The notes under the pieces are model-generated. The model worked only from the letters and a program-made list of their open reading frames with translations. It did not search any database and was not told the DNA's origin. A stretch of 64,000 bases of DNA from NCBI RefSeq assembly GCF_030407765.1, contig NZ_JASDCU010000001.1, forward strand, positions 248,001 to 312,000, in the 5' to 3' direction. This DNA comes from Microbacterium sp. APC 3901. Lineage in GTDB: Bacteria; Actinomycetota; Actinomycetes; Actinomycetales; Microbacteriaceae. This document shows, one piece after another, positions 53,973 through 63,195 of the stretch (positions are counted from its first letter, which is position 1; every line of letters starts with the position of its first letter). The position numbers and the translations under genes are program-made.

Positions 53973-54926
53973 ATGACTCGTATCGGACACAGTGATCTTG
54001 ACGTCTTCCCCCTCTCGCTCGGCGGCAACGTGTTCGGCTGGACAGCCGACCGCGATGCATCGTTCGCCGTGCTCGACGCGTTCGTCGACGGCGGTGGCGA
54101 CTTCATCGACACAGCCGACGTGTACAGCGCCTGGGTGCCGGGCAACCCCGGCGGCGTGAGCGAGAGGATCATCGGGGAGTGGCTGGCATCTCGCAAGCCG
54201 GAGGGCGTCGTCGTCGCGACCAAGGTGAGCCAGCACCCGGAGTTCACGGGGCTCTCGGCCTCGAACGTACGCAAGGCCGCTGAGGCCTCGCTCGGTCGCC
54301 TCGGCGTCGACACGATCGACCTCTACTACGCGCACTACGACGACGAGAGCGTGCCTCTCGAAGAGACGGTGGGCGCGTTCGCGCAGCTGGTCGCCGACGG
54401 CCTGGTTCGGCACGTCGCCGTGTCCAACTACACCGCAGAGCGCATCCGTGAGTGGGTCGAGATCGCCCGCCGCACCGGCGTCGATCTTCCGGTCGCGGTG
54501 CAGCCGCACTACAACCTCGTGCACCGCAACGACGTCGAGCAGACGATCATCCCGGTGGCCGAGGAGTTCGGCCTCAGTCTCGTGCCCTACTACTCGCTGG
54601 CAAGCGGATTCCTCACCGGCAAGTATCGCTCGGTCGACGTCGGGGGGCAGACGTCTCCGCGTGCGTCCGGCGCGGCCAAGTACGCGACCGAGGCGGGGCT
54701 GCGGATCATCGACACCCTCGAGGAGATCGGCGACGCGCACGGCGCCTCGATCGCCGCGACCTCGCTGGCCTGGCTGCGCGCTCAGCCGACGGTCGCCGCG
54801 CCCATCGCGAGTGCCCGCACGGTCGAGCAGGTTCCCGACCTCCTCGCCGGCGGGCGTCTCGAGCTGGCCTCCGACGAGGTCGACGCTCTGAACCGCGTCT
54901 CGGAGTGGACCCCGGCGAAGGCCTGA
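53973..54926 (+). CDS. aldo/keto reductase
   Basis: 317 aa, TIM-barrel NADPH oxidoreductase. Catalytic tetrad: Asp and Tyr in FIDTADVYSAW, Lys in VVVATKVSQHP, His in YYAHYDDESVPLEETV. Cofactor loop at IASARTVEQVPDLL. It belongs to the AKR subfamily of actinobacterial and plant-type ketoreductases; substrate unknown. It stands between tRNA-Thr and a convergent two-component system. Confidence 0.9.
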   Translation: MTRIGHSDLDVFPLSLGGNVFGWTADRDASFAVLDAFVDGGGDFIDTADVYSAWVPGNPGGVSERIIGEWLASRKPEGVVVATKVSQHPEFTGLSASNVRKAAEASLGRLGVDTIDLYYAHYDDESVPLEETVGAFAQLVADGLVRHVAVSNYTAERIREWVEIARRTGVDLPVAVQPHYNLVHRNDVEQTIIPVAEEFGLSLVPYYSLASGFLTGKYRSVDVGGQTSPRASGAAKYATEAGLRIIDTLEEIGDAHGASIAATSLAWLRAQPTVAAPIASARTVEQVPDLLAGGRLELASDEVDALNRVSEWTPAKA

Positions 54927-54954
54927 GACTCCTCGTTCTGCCCTCCGCCCTGAT

Positions 54955-55653
54955 CTAGGAGCCGGAGGGCAGAGCGTCGTCGTCCACCAGACCCCACCGG
55001 TGCGCGAGGATCACCAGGTGGATGCGGTCGCGGGATCCGAGCTTCGAGAGGATCCTGCCGACGTGCGTCTTCACGGTCGATTCGCTGACGAACAGCGTCT
55101 GGGCGATCTCGGCGTTCGTGAGCCCGCGAGCGATCTCGACGAAGACGTCGTGCTCGCGGTCGGTGAGCTGCGCCGTCACGTCGTCGATCGCAGAGGCCTG
55201 CGGTGGGGCGGGCGTCGTACCGAGCGTCGGCGTCACATGCTCGAGCAGCATCCGCGTGATCCGCGGCGAGAGCGCGGCGTCACCCCTGTGGATGGCGCGG
55301 ATCGCCGCGATCATCTCGTGGCGCTGGGCGTCCTTCAGCAGGAATCCGCTCGCCCCGGCGCGGATCGCACCGAAGGCGTACTCGTCGAGATCGAAGGTCG
55401 TCAACACCAGCACGCGGGTCTGCGGGTGCCGGCGGACGATGGCCTCGGTCGCGGCGATCCCGTCGAGCCCCGGCATCCGGATGTCCATCAGCACCAGGTC
55501 GGGACGCAGCTCGGTCGCTCGGGCGATCGCGTCATGCCCGTCTGCGGCTTCCCCGACCACGACCATGTCGGGCTCGGCGTCGAGCACCATCCGGAATCCC
55601 ACACGGATGAGGGCCTGGTCGTCGACGAGGAGCAGTCTGATCGGCTCGGTCAT
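54955..55653 (-). CDS. NarL/LuxR-family response regulator
   Basis: 232 aa. Receiver: LLVDDQALIRVGFRMVL, phospho-Asp in VLMDIRMPGLDG, Thr in LVLTTFDLDE, Lys in GFLLKDAQRHE. HTH: LTDREHDVFVEIARGLTNAEIAQTLFVSESTVKTHVGRIL. The ATG overlaps the kinase stop by 4 bp. It should act with the upstream kinase on the ABC-2 exporter genes. Confidence 0.93.
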   Translation of the reverse strand: MTEPIRLLLVDDQALIRVGFRMVLDAEPDMVVVGEAADGHDAIARATELRPDLVLMDIRMPGLDGIAATEAIVRRHPQTRVLVLTTFDLDEYAFGAIRAGASGFLLKDAQRHEMIAAIRAIHRGDAALSPRITRMLLEHVTPTLGTTPAPPQASAIDDVTAQLTDREHDVFVEIARGLTNAEIAQTLFVSESTVKTHVGRILSKLGSRDRIHLVILAHRWGLVDDDALPSGS

Positions 55654-56915
55654 GGTCGTTCCTCCGGCTCGCTGTCTGTCACTGCGGGTGGCGTCGTGGG
55701 AAGCTCGGCGCGCAGCACCCAGCGCCCGCCGTCGACGGGTCGAGAGGTGATCGTCCCTCCCGAGTGCGCGGCCCGCTCGGCGAGACCGCGCAGGCCGAAC
55801 CCGGATGAGCCGACAGAGCCGACGACGCCGTCGTTCACGATCTCGATCGTCACCGCATCCGCTGCGTGCACGAGCCGCACCTCGATGGACGTCGCCGCGC
55901 GTGCATGCCTCATGGCGTTCGTGACGCCCTCCTGCACGATGCGCCCGACCGAGTGCGCCAGCGCGGGGGAGAGCGAGGCGGCTCCGGCGACCGAGAGCGA
56001 CACCGGAAAGCCGGCTCGCTGCGCCGCAGCGACCGTCTCCTGAGGGGGCGTCGGCTCGAGGGGCGCGAGGGGCAGCGGCGAATCGTCGGCTCTGAGGACG
56101 CCGAGCATCGCACGCATCTCGGTGAGCGCGCTGCGAGCCGTCTCCGCTGCGGAGGATGCCGCTGATCGTGCCTGCTCTCGGTCCGGTGTCGCCGCCGCGC
56201 CCTCGGACAGGGCGACGATCACGGTGAGCGAATGCGAGACGATGTCGTGCATCTCACGAGCGATGCGGGCGCGCTCGCTCGCTGCGGCCAGCTGCGCCTG
56301 CTGATCGCGTTCGACGAGCAGCTGACGGGAGCGGTCGATCACGGCGTCGAGGTAGCGCTTGCGCCCGCCCACGTTCACACCGATGAGAGTGCCGATCAGC
56401 CCGAGGACGAGCGACATGATGACCGCGTTCGCAGCGATCTGCAGAGTGATGACGCCGGTGAGCATGAGCAGGCCGCCGAGCGCGGCGAGCGAACCGAGCG
56501 CGATGCCGAAGCCGGTCCACGCGGCTCGCGACGAACGGTAGACCGCGAGCGAGTAGCAGCTCACCAGCAGCACCGGCGCGCCGATCGGCTGCAGGGCGAA
56601 GAGGAAGACTGCTTCGAGGGTGAACGCTGACACGAATGACACCAGCGGGCGCCTGCGCCGCCAGAGCAGAGTCGCGCAGGTGGTGACCACGGCGGCGGGG
56701 ACCAGGATCGCGACGCCGACGGCGAGAGGCATCGGAAGATCCCGGGTGATGGCACCGGCCGGGACGAGCGAGAGGAGCAGACACACGAGTGCGATCAGGA
56801 CATCGGCGAACACCGGATGCCGCGCCCAGAAGCGACGCAGGACGCCCGGGGGACGCGGCAGCCGCAGCCCCTCGTCCTCGCGGACTGAGGTGCTGCGGCT
56901 GAGCGTGCGGGTCAC
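55650..56915 (-). CDS. sensor histidine kinase, HisKA_3 type
   Basis: 421 aa. About four to five membrane helices at the N-terminus without a large external loop, then the dimerisation and phospho-His helix REMHDIVSHSLTVIVALSEGAA, the N-box EGVTNAMRHARAATSIEV and G-box GFGLRGLAERAAHSGGTI. Intramembrane-sensing kinases of this type often watch their neighbouring ABC exporters. GTG 56915 has TAGAGT six bases upstream (56922-56927 on the plus strand): a leaderless promoter of its own. Confidence 0.91.
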   Translation of the reverse strand: MTRTLSRSTSVREDEGLRLPRPPGVLRRFWARHPVFADVLIALVCLLLSLVPAGAITRDLPMPLAVGVAILVPAAVVTTCATLLWRRRRPLVSFVSAFTLEAVFLFALQPIGAPVLLVSCYSLAVYRSSRAAWTGFGIALGSLAALGGLLMLTGVITLQIAANAVIMSLVLGLIGTLIGVNVGGRKRYLDAVIDRSRQLLVERDQQAQLAAASERARIAREMHDIVSHSLTVIVALSEGAAATPDREQARSAASSAAETARSALTEMRAMLGVLRADDSPLPLAPLEPTPPQETVAAAQRAGFPVSLSVAGAASLSPALAHSVGRIVQEGVTNAMRHARAATSIEVRLVHAADAVTIEIVNDGVVGSVGSSGFGLRGLAERAAHSGGTITSRPVDGGRWVLRAELPTTPPAVTDSEPEERP

Positions 56916-56955
56916 CGGGCGACTCTACGCGGGTTCATCATCTGGCGATCTCGCG

Positions 56956-57765
56956 TCACGCATCACGCGTGCGGAGCACGGCCCAGGCTGCGAGCATGCC
57001 CGCGGCGACCCAGCCGGCGAGTGTGAGATATGCGGCCGGCCCCTCGAGGGCAGCGCCCTCAGGGAGGATCGCACTCTGGGCTGCGGCGACCGGGAGGTAG
57101 TTCGCGGCGTCCATGACCCAGGCCCAGGCCTCGCCGGCGACCGCGAAGAAGCTCGCAACGATCGGCAGCACGAACAACAGGCCGACGGTGGCGGCGATCG
57201 CTCCGGCGCCCGAGCGCAGGACGAAACCGAACGCCACCCCGATCAGGGCGAACACGGCCATCGCGAGCGACGACACCACGATGGGCAGGATCGACGCCGA
57301 GGGGTCGCCCCAGTCGATGCCCTGATCACGCGAGGCGACGACCGCGGAGACCGCCACAGCCGCCGCCGCGAAGATGAGCAGCGACGACACGAACATGAAC
57401 AGACCGACCACGACGGCTTTGGCACCCAGCACGGATCCGCGCTTCGGGTTGGCCGCCAGCGTCGAACGGATCATGCCGGTCGAGTACTCGCCCGTCACCG
57501 AGATCGCGCCGAGGATGCCGGCGAGCAGCATCGTGAACTGGATCGGCATCACGACGGCCTGGATGGGTTCGAACCCCGGCATGTCGATCGCCTGGGCGAT
57601 GAGCACGGCGATGCCGATCGTGAGGATCGCCGCGATGCCGATCGACCACCAGGTCGATCGGAGCGTGGCGAGCTTGATCCACTCGCCGCGCACCGCCCGG
57701 ACGAACGAGAGACGGTGGCCGGTGTCGACCTGTTGACGGCGGAGGGGAGGAGCCTGGACGGTCAT
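56956..57765 (-). CDS. ABC-2 type exporter permease
   Basis: 269 aa with six predicted helices (first at about 40-60). The leader FVRAVRGEWIKLATLRSTWWSIG is typical of ABC-2 permeases for drug or peptide export. It overlaps the ATPase gene by 4 bp and comes before the kinase gene. Confidence 0.88.
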   Translation of the reverse strand: MTVQAPPLRRQQVDTGHRLSFVRAVRGEWIKLATLRSTWWSIGIAAILTIGIAVLIAQAIDMPGFEPIQAVVMPIQFTMLLAGILGAISVTGEYSTGMIRSTLAANPKRGSVLGAKAVVVGLFMFVSSLLIFAAAAVAVSAVVASRDQGIDWGDPSASILPIVVSSLAMAVFALIGVAFGFVLRSGAGAIAATVGLLFVLPIVASFFAVAGEAWAWVMDAANYLPVAAAQSAILPEGAALEGPAAYLTLAGWVAAGMLAAWAVLRTRDA

Positions 57766-58673
57766 GAGATCTCCTTGGTGCGGTACTCGACCGAGTCGCC
57801 GGTGAGGGCGAGATACGCGTCTTCGAGCGATCCGGTCGTCGGGGTCAGTTCGTGCAGAGGAATGCCGCGCTCTGCGGCGAGATCGCCGATGCGCGACGCG
57901 GGCAGGCCCACGATGTCGATCAGATCGGGAGCCGAGCTCACGATCTCGACCGACGGACCGCCCACCGCGGCAGCCAGGTCGGCGGCTCGGGGCGTGCGAA
58001 CACGCACGGTGTTGGTGGTCCAGGCACGCACGAGCTCCTCGAGCGGAGCATCGGCGAGCACCTTGCCCCGGCCCATCACGATGACGTGATCGGCGGTCTG
58101 CGCCATCTCGCTCATCAGGTGGCTGGAGAGCAGCACGGTGCGTCCTTCGGATGCGGCATGACGGACGAACTGCCGCACCCAGCGCACGCCCTCGGGGTCG
58201 AGTCCGTTGACCGGCTCGTCGAGGATCAGTGTGTGCGGATCTCCGAGCAGGGCGGAGGCGATGCCGAGCCGCTGCCCCATGCCGAGGGAGAATTTGCCCG
58301 CGCGCTTACGGGCGACGGGACCGATGCCGGCCAGATCGATGACCTCGTCGACCCGCGATGCGGGGATGCCGTGGGTCGCCGCCATCGCACGCAGGTGATT
58401 GCGCGCAGTGCGACCGGTGTGCACGGCCTTGGCGTCGAGCAGTACTCCGACCTCGGTGAGCGGGGCTCGGAGCTTGCGGTACTCCCGCCCGCCGACGGTC
58501 GCGATGCCCGAGGTCGGTCGGTCGAGGCCGACGATCATCCGCATCGTGGTGGACTTGCCCGCGCCGTTCGGCCCGAGGAACCCCGTGACCGTGCCCGGCT
58601 GCACCGTGAACGACACGTCCTGGACGGCTGTCTTGTCTCCGAATCTCTTCGTGAGGCCTTCTGCTGTGATCAT
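57762..58673 (-). CDS. ABC exporter ATP-binding protein
   Basis: 303 aa. Walker A GPNGAGKSTTMRM, Q-loop region LTEVGVLLDAKAVHTGRTARNHL, signature FSLGMGQRLGIASALLG, Walker B LILDEPVNGLDPEG, H-loop LLSSHLMSEMAQ. It belongs to the BcrA/daunorubicin-type family. TAGCGT lies seven bases before the ATG. It begins a four-gene minus-strand set: ATPase, permease, kinase, regulator. Confidence 0.91.
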   Translation of the reverse strand: MITAEGLTKRFGDKTAVQDVSFTVQPGTVTGFLGPNGAGKSTTMRMIVGLDRPTSGIATVGGREYRKLRAPLTEVGVLLDAKAVHTGRTARNHLRAMAATHGIPASRVDEVIDLAGIGPVARKRAGKFSLGMGQRLGIASALLGDPHTLILDEPVNGLDPEGVRWVRQFVRHAASEGRTVLLSSHLMSEMAQTADHVIVMGRGKVLADAPLEELVRAWTTNTVRVRTPRAADLAAAVGGPSVEIVSSAPDLIDIVGLPASRIGDLAAERGIPLHELTPTTGSLEDAYLALTGDSVEYRTKEIS

Positions 58674-58777
58674 GTCTACGACGCTATCGACCGGCGCATC
58701 GCCCTCGCGTCCCCCCTGGGTACCGTTCCCCGAGCATCAGGGGTCATCCTCTCGACGGATGCCGTGGTCAGATCGCC

Positions 58778-59161
58778 TCAGACGGCAGCGCGACCGAACA
58801 GATCCGGGTCGACCGGCCGCTGAGCTCGGGGAAGCTTCTCGACCACCAGTCGGTACGACTCGGTGACGAGTTCGATCACGAGATCCTCTTCGAGCGATGA
58901 CCCCGGCATCAGGGTGATCCAGTGCTTCTTGTTCATGTGGTAACCCGGCACGATGTCGGCGAACGTCTCGCGCAACGCGACGGATTCGTCGGGGTGGGAC
59001 TTGAGTGTCACACGCCCTGTGCCGTCGAGGGGGATCAGGAGGAAGACACGCCCTCGCACCTTGTAGACGTCCCATTCGGGGCCGAACGGGTTGTCTCGCT
59101 CGGCCCCGGGAAGCTCTTCCGCGCGCGCAGTGGCGGCAGCGCCCAACTGTGTCGAGTCCAT
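58778..59161 (-). CDS. MmcQ/YjbR-family protein
   Basis: 127 aa of the YjbR (CyaY-like) fold: PGAERDNPFGPEWDVYKVRGRVFLLI, VTLKSHPDESVALRETFADIVPGYHMNKKHWITL. The family may bind DNA or act in minor stress roles; its function is not established. It is read together with the SRAP gene (2 bp apart). Confidence 0.85.
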   Translation of the reverse strand: MDSTQLGAAATARAEELPGAERDNPFGPEWDVYKVRGRVFLLIPLDGTGRVTLKSHPDESVALRETFADIVPGYHMNKKHWITLMPGSSLEEDLVIELVTESYRLVVEKLPRAQRPVDPDLFGRAAV

Positions 59162-59163
59162 GC

Positions 59164-59817
59164 TCAGAACAGCCGATCCGCGCCCTTGTCGTCTGCGCGG
59201 GGCGCAGCCTGAACGCGCTCGTCGATCCCGGCGGCCGCGAGCAGTGCCTCGTCGAGGATCTCCTTGGTGGGCTCGGCGGTCAGCCAGTCTTCGCTCAGCG
59301 CCGCGGGGATCAGCAGCGGCATCCGATCATGGATGCCTGCGAGATGCGGGGGAGCGGGGCGCATCACGATCGAGTAGCAGGTGAAGGACTCGCCATCGGA
59401 CGTGCGCCCGCGCTGGATGACAGCCGCCATTCCGAAGAGCGCGCCGTCGTCGACGGTGAACTCGTGCCAGACGCGCTCGGGCTTCTTCATCTCGTACCAA
59501 CTCGTCGCCGGCACGAGAGCTCGGGTCTTCAATCCGCCGGGGCGCTCCTGCAGGCGCTCGGAGCGGGTGTTGATCGACGGGAACTTCGAGGGCTCTCCAC
59601 CGATGAGGAACCCCCACCAGGCGGGTTCGAGCACGGGCTCGGCCTCGGGCTGCACCACGATCGGATTGAGGTTGCGCAGGTTCCTGCCTGTCGGGCGTAC
59701 GGTCTCGCGCGCGTTCTGCTCGGCCCAGCCGCGGAGGCCTTCGAGCACAGCCTCATCGGCGGCGGCCAGGAGTTCGGTGTCGGTGAACCGGGGGTCAAGT
59801 CCGTAACTCGCGCACAT
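59164..59817 (-). CDS. SRAP protein (HMCES/YedK family)
   Basis: 217 aa. The catalytic Cys follows the initiator Met (MCASYG), Asn is in SINTRSERL, Glu in TSWYEMKK and His in GIHDRMPLLI. SRAP proteins form a stable thiazolidine link to abasic sites in single-stranded DNA and shield them in replication. TACTCT (59824-59829, read on the minus strand) ends six bases before the ATG, a leaderless promoter; this also ensures that Cys is at position 2 after Met removal. Confidence 0.92.
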   Translation of the reverse strand: MCASYGLDPRFTDTELLAAADEAVLEGLRGWAEQNARETVRPTGRNLRNLNPIVVQPEAEPVLEPAWWGFLIGGEPSKFPSINTRSERLQERPGGLKTRALVPATSWYEMKKPERVWHEFTVDDGALFGMAAVIQRGRTSDGESFTCYSIVMRPAPPHLAGIHDRMPLLIPAALSEDWLTAEPTKEILDEALLAAAGIDERVQAAPRADDKGADRLF

Positions 59818-59891
59818 GCCGTCAGAGTACGCCCGGCCACCGACATCGTGCGCGGGGCGGAGGGCGGTCGGCGCTCGGTTAGGGTCGACAG

Positions 59892-60833
59892 GTGTCCCAG
59901 GCCCGTCGACTGTCTCCGCCCCTCGCGCTCGGCGGAGCAGTGGCGATCGGCGTCATGACCGCGATCCAGGCGCGCATCAACGGCGTGCTGGGCGTCGAGG
60001 TCGACGACGGCATCGTGGCCGGCCTCATCTCCTTCTCGGTGGGCCTCGCTGCGCTCGCGGTGGTGATCGCCTGCATTCCCTCGGCGCGTCGAGGGCTCGG
60101 ACGTCTGCTCAGCGGCATCCGTGATCGGTCGATCCCGTTCTGGATGCTGCTCGGCGGCGCCTGCGGCGCACTCACCGTCTCGACCCAGGGCATCACGGCT
60201 GGGGTGCTCGGCGTCTCGCTGTTCACGGTCGGAGTCGTCGCAGGACAGACCCTGCACGGGCTCGTGCTCGACCGCATCGGGTTCGGTCCGGCCGGAGTTG
60301 TCGCGATCACGCCGGGGCGCGTGATGGGCGGAGCGCTCGCGCTCGCCGCGGTCGGCATCTCGCTGAGCGGAGACGTCCTGAGCACGGCGCCGCTCTGGAT
60401 GCTCCTCCTGCCGTTCGCGGCAGGCGTCGGCATCGCCTGGCAGGCTGCGACCAACGGGCGTCTGTCGCAACGGGTGCGCTCGCCCTTCGCAGCCACGTTC
60501 ATGAGCTTCGCAGCCGGGACCGTCGCCCTGCTGGTCGCCGCCGGCGTCAGCATCGCGGTGCGGGGTGTGCCCGACGCGCCGCCGACAGAGCCGTGGCTGT
60601 ACCTGGGCGGATTGCTCGGTGCCGCGTACATCCTGCTCGGCACCTTCATCGTCGCGCACACCGGGGTGCTGCTGATGGGACTCGGATCGGTCCTGGGTCA
60701 GCTGGCGACCTCGGTCATCATCGACCTGATCTGGCCGGCCGCCGCAGGCCCGGCGCCCTGGCAGATCATCGGGATGGTCGTCGTCGCCGTGGCATCCGTC
60801 GCGGCTGCGCTGCCCCGCCGCAGGCGGAGCTGA
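59892..60833 (+). CDS. DUF606 (EamA-like) membrane transporter
   Basis: 313 aa, about ten helices in two repeated halves: AIGVMTAIQARINGVLG-type first half and GVGIAWQAATNGRLSQRVRSPFAATFMSFAAG second half, the YdcZ/DUF606 family of the DMT superfamily. The substrate is unknown. TAGGGT (59880-59885) ends six bases before the GTG, leaderless. Confidence 0.86.
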   Translation: MSQARRLSPPLALGGAVAIGVMTAIQARINGVLGVEVDDGIVAGLISFSVGLAALAVVIACIPSARRGLGRLLSGIRDRSIPFWMLLGGACGALTVSTQGITAGVLGVSLFTVGVVAGQTLHGLVLDRIGFGPAGVVAITPGRVMGGALALAAVGISLSGDVLSTAPLWMLLLPFAAGVGIAWQAATNGRLSQRVRSPFAATFMSFAAGTVALLVAAGVSIAVRGVPDAPPTEPWLYLGGLLGAAYILLGTFIVAHTGVLLMGLGSVLGQLATSVIIDLIWPAAAGPAPWQIIGMVVVAVASVAAALPRRRRS

Positions 60834-60834
60834 C

Positions 60835-61398
60835 CTACTGCTTCTTCTTCGCCTTCGGCTGGGGCTTCGGCATCCGCGTGACGAGACCACGCGCATCGAC
60901 GGGTTTGCGACGACCGGGCTTGCGGCCTGCGGGCTTGCCCCCGACGTACAGCCACCCGAGCAGCTCCTCGTTCTTGCCGAGGCCGTGGGCCTTCGCGACG
61001 GCCTTCGAGCGCGTGTAGTGGCCCGTGCGCCACAGCACGCCGAATCCGGCCTCGTCGAGCAGCAGGCTGAGCATGTGGGCGACGCCCGAGGCGACGGCCT
61101 CCTGCTCCCAACGGGGCACCTTCTCGCTCTTGCGATAGCTGGCGACGACCGCGATCAGCAGCGGAGCGCGCAGCGGCTTCGTCGAGGGGGATCTGTCGCC
61201 CTCGGCCTTCGCGATCGCCGCGCCCAGCACCTCTCGGTCGGAGCCGCGCAGCTCGATCAGGCGCCACGGCCGCAGCGAGGAGTGGTCGGCCACGCGTCCG
61301 GCGGCTGCGACGAGCTTCAGCAGCTCGTCGCGCGACGGCGCCTCGTCGGTCACCTTCGAGGAGGACTGCCGCGCGCGAACGGCCTCGAGGGCGCTCAC
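60835..61398 (-). CDS. nitroreductase-family oxidoreductase with basic tail
   Basis: 187 aa. FMN-binding nitroreductase fold: RARQSSSKVTDEAPSRDEL, ADHSSLRPWRLIELRG (FMN phosphate), VASGVAHMLSLLLDEAGFGVLWRTGHYT and LLGWLYVGG. After about residue 155 a Lys/Arg/Pro-rich tail (GRKPGRRKPVDARG, KPQPKAKKKQ) is added. GTG 61398 overlaps the msrB stop, so the two redox genes are coupled. Confidence 0.85.
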   Translation of the reverse strand: MSALEAVRARQSSSKVTDEAPSRDELLKLVAAAGRVADHSSLRPWRLIELRGSDREVLGAAIAKAEGDRSPSTKPLRAPLLIAVVASYRKSEKVPRWEQEAVASGVAHMLSLLLDEAGFGVLWRTGHYTRSKAVAKAHGLGKNEELLGWLYVGGKPAGRKPGRRKPVDARGLVTRMPKPQPKAKKKQ

Positions 61399-61799
61399 GA
61401 CTCTTCGGGAGTGAAGTTCAGGGCGATGGAGTTCATGCAGTAGCGGTCGCCGGTCGGCGTGCCGAAGCCGTCGGGGAACACGTGGCCCAGGTGCGAGCCG
61501 CAGTCCGCACAGCGCACCTCGGTGCGCACCATGCCCAGGGTCGTGTCCTCGATGAGCTGCACCGCGTCGGGGCGGATCGACTCGTAGAAGCTCGGCCACC
61601 CGCATCCCGAGTCGAATTTCGTGCCGCTCTTGAACAGCTCTGCGTCGCACGCGCCGCAGGTGTAGAGGCCGGCGCGGCCCTCGTCGAGCAGCTCGCCCGT
61701 CCAGGCGCGCTCGGTCGCGGCTTCGCGAAGCACGGCGTACTGTTCCTCGCCGAGCTCGTTGCGCCACTCTTCTTCGGTCTTGTCCACGCTGTACGACAT
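61395..61799 (-). CDS. msrB: peptide methionine-(R)-sulfoxide reductase
   Basis: 134 aa. The Zn site has two CxxC pairs (YTCGACDAEL and VRCADCGSHLGHVF), catalytic Cys is in DRYCMNSIALNF, and GTKFDSGCGWPSFY is the substrate-binding signature. It repairs oxidised Met. The start at 61799 follows CAGGAGG. It is the first gene of an msrB-nitroreductase unit. Confidence 0.95.
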   Translation of the reverse strand: MSYSVDKTEEEWRNELGEEQYAVLREAATERAWTGELLDEGRAGLYTCGACDAELFKSGTKFDSGCGWPSFYESIRPDAVQLIEDTTLGMVRTEVRCADCGSHLGHVFPDGFGTPTGDRYCMNSIALNFTPEES

Positions 61800-61867
61800 T
61801 GGTCCTCCTGGGGTCTGCTCCATTCTCTCGCGTTCGGAGGCACCCGGCGTCACGAGAGAATGGAGTC

Positions 61868-62860
61868 ATGACGGATGCCGTACGGCTGCGCTATCGGCGC
61901 TTCGCCGAGGAGGAAGCACCGGGGCGCAGCGACCTGTATGTCGACTGGGCGTCCGGTGTGGCGGACGACGACGAGATGCAGCGGGTGCTCGCTCGGATTC
62001 CGGAGAACCGCAGGCAGCCGCCGCTCGTGTTCGCCGTGACGCGGATGCTGGGCGTGGGCCTCGGAGGCTACGATGCCTGGCGCGCGTTCGTGCTGGCCCG
62101 CGCCGACGAGATCGTGCGCGAATGCGGCGATCGACGTCTGCAGACCAATGAGCCGCTCCGGCTCGCCGCGCTGCTCCCGGTGCTGTCGGAGATCGACGGA
62201 CCGATCGCTCTGCTCGAGGTCGGAGCCTCCGCCGGCCTGTGCCTGTATCCCGATCGCTATTCGTACCGCTTCGTCGGGTCCGACGGACGGATGCGCGCGG
62301 CACTCGACCCGGCGGACGGGCCGAGCACCGTCGTGCTGCAGAGCAGAGTCGACGGGCCACTCCCTGCCATGAGGATGCCGGACATCGCCTGGCGGGCCGG
62401 CATCGATCTCGCGCCTCTCGATGCGCGAGACGACCGAGACCGGCGCTGGCTGCAGGGACTCGTCTGGCCGGGGGAGGAAGGGCGCGAGCAGCGGGTGCGA
62501 GCGGCGCTCGACATCGCGGCATCGGATCCGCCCCGCCTCGTCGCCGGCGACGCGATCGAGGGGATCGACGCGCTCGCCGCCGAGGCTCCTCGGGGTGCCG
62601 CTCTCGTGATCACGACGCCCGGCGTGCTCGTGCACATCCCGCGAGAGACGCGCACAGCGCTCGTCGAGCGCATCAGACGTCTCGATGCCCGCTGGGTGAC
62701 GATCGATCCTCCCGCTCTGCTGGACGTGTGGCAGCCGCCCGTGGTCGCCGAGGAGTGGCCCGGCTTCGTCGTGGCGCTCGACGGGCACGTGCGCGCGGCG
62801 GCTGATCCGCTCGGCAGATGGTGGGAGTGGCGCACCGGAGTCGGCGCTTCCGCGACCTAA
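61868..62860 (+). CDS. DUF2332 family protein
   Basis: 330 aa. N-terminal part LRYRRFAEEEAPGRSDLYVDWASGVADD and the central NEPLRLAALLPVLSEIDGPIALLEVGASAGLCLYPDRYSY are the DUF2332 hallmarks; LLEVGASAG looks like a SAM-binding methyltransferase motif. No biochemical role is known. GGAG precedes ATG 61868. Confidence 0.85.
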   Translation: MTDAVRLRYRRFAEEEAPGRSDLYVDWASGVADDDEMQRVLARIPENRRQPPLVFAVTRMLGVGLGGYDAWRAFVLARADEIVRECGDRRLQTNEPLRLAALLPVLSEIDGPIALLEVGASAGLCLYPDRYSYRFVGSDGRMRAALDPADGPSTVVLQSRVDGPLPAMRMPDIAWRAGIDLAPLDARDDRDRRWLQGLVWPGEEGREQRVRAALDIAASDPPRLVAGDAIEGIDALAAEAPRGAALVITTPGVLVHIPRETRTALVERIRRLDARWVTIDPPALLDVWQPPVVAEEWPGFVVALDGHVRAAADPLGRWWEWRTGVGASAT

Positions 62861-62869
62861 TCTGGTCAC

Positions 62870-63127
62870 ATGCTGGGAGATCTGAGCGAGCGGGATCGCG
62901 CGATCCTCGCGCTCGAGACCGCGTGGCCGCGGCATGGTGGCGCGAAGGAAGAGGTCATCCGCGCCCAACTCGGCATGAGCGCTGCCCGCTATTACCAGCT
63001 CCTCGGCCGCCTGATCGAGTCGGAGGCGGCGCTGGAGTACGATCCGATGCTCGTGCGACGACTGCGTCGCATCCGTGATGCCAGGTCTTTCCAGCGCGCC
63101 GCACGCACCCCTGGCTTCGTCGGCTGA
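62870..63127 (+). CDS. DUF3263 protein, helix-turn-helix-like
   Basis: 85 aa. LSERDRAILALETAWPRHGGAKEEVIRAQLGMSAARYYQLLGRLIE reads like a sigma-70 region 4-type HTH (DUF3263), conserved in actinobacteria. TAATCT (62858-62863) ends six bases before the ATG and no Shine-Dalgarno is present: leaderless. It could be a small DNA-binding regulator. Confidence 0.85.
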   Translation: MLGDLSERDRAILALETAWPRHGGAKEEVIRAQLGMSAARYYQLLGRLIESEAALEYDPMLVRRLRRIRDARSFQRAARTPGFVG

Positions 63128-63195
63128 CGAGCCTCGCGCCGCTTGTCGGCGCTGCTCGATGCGGATACACGGGTCGGTGCCGTTAGCATCGAGGA

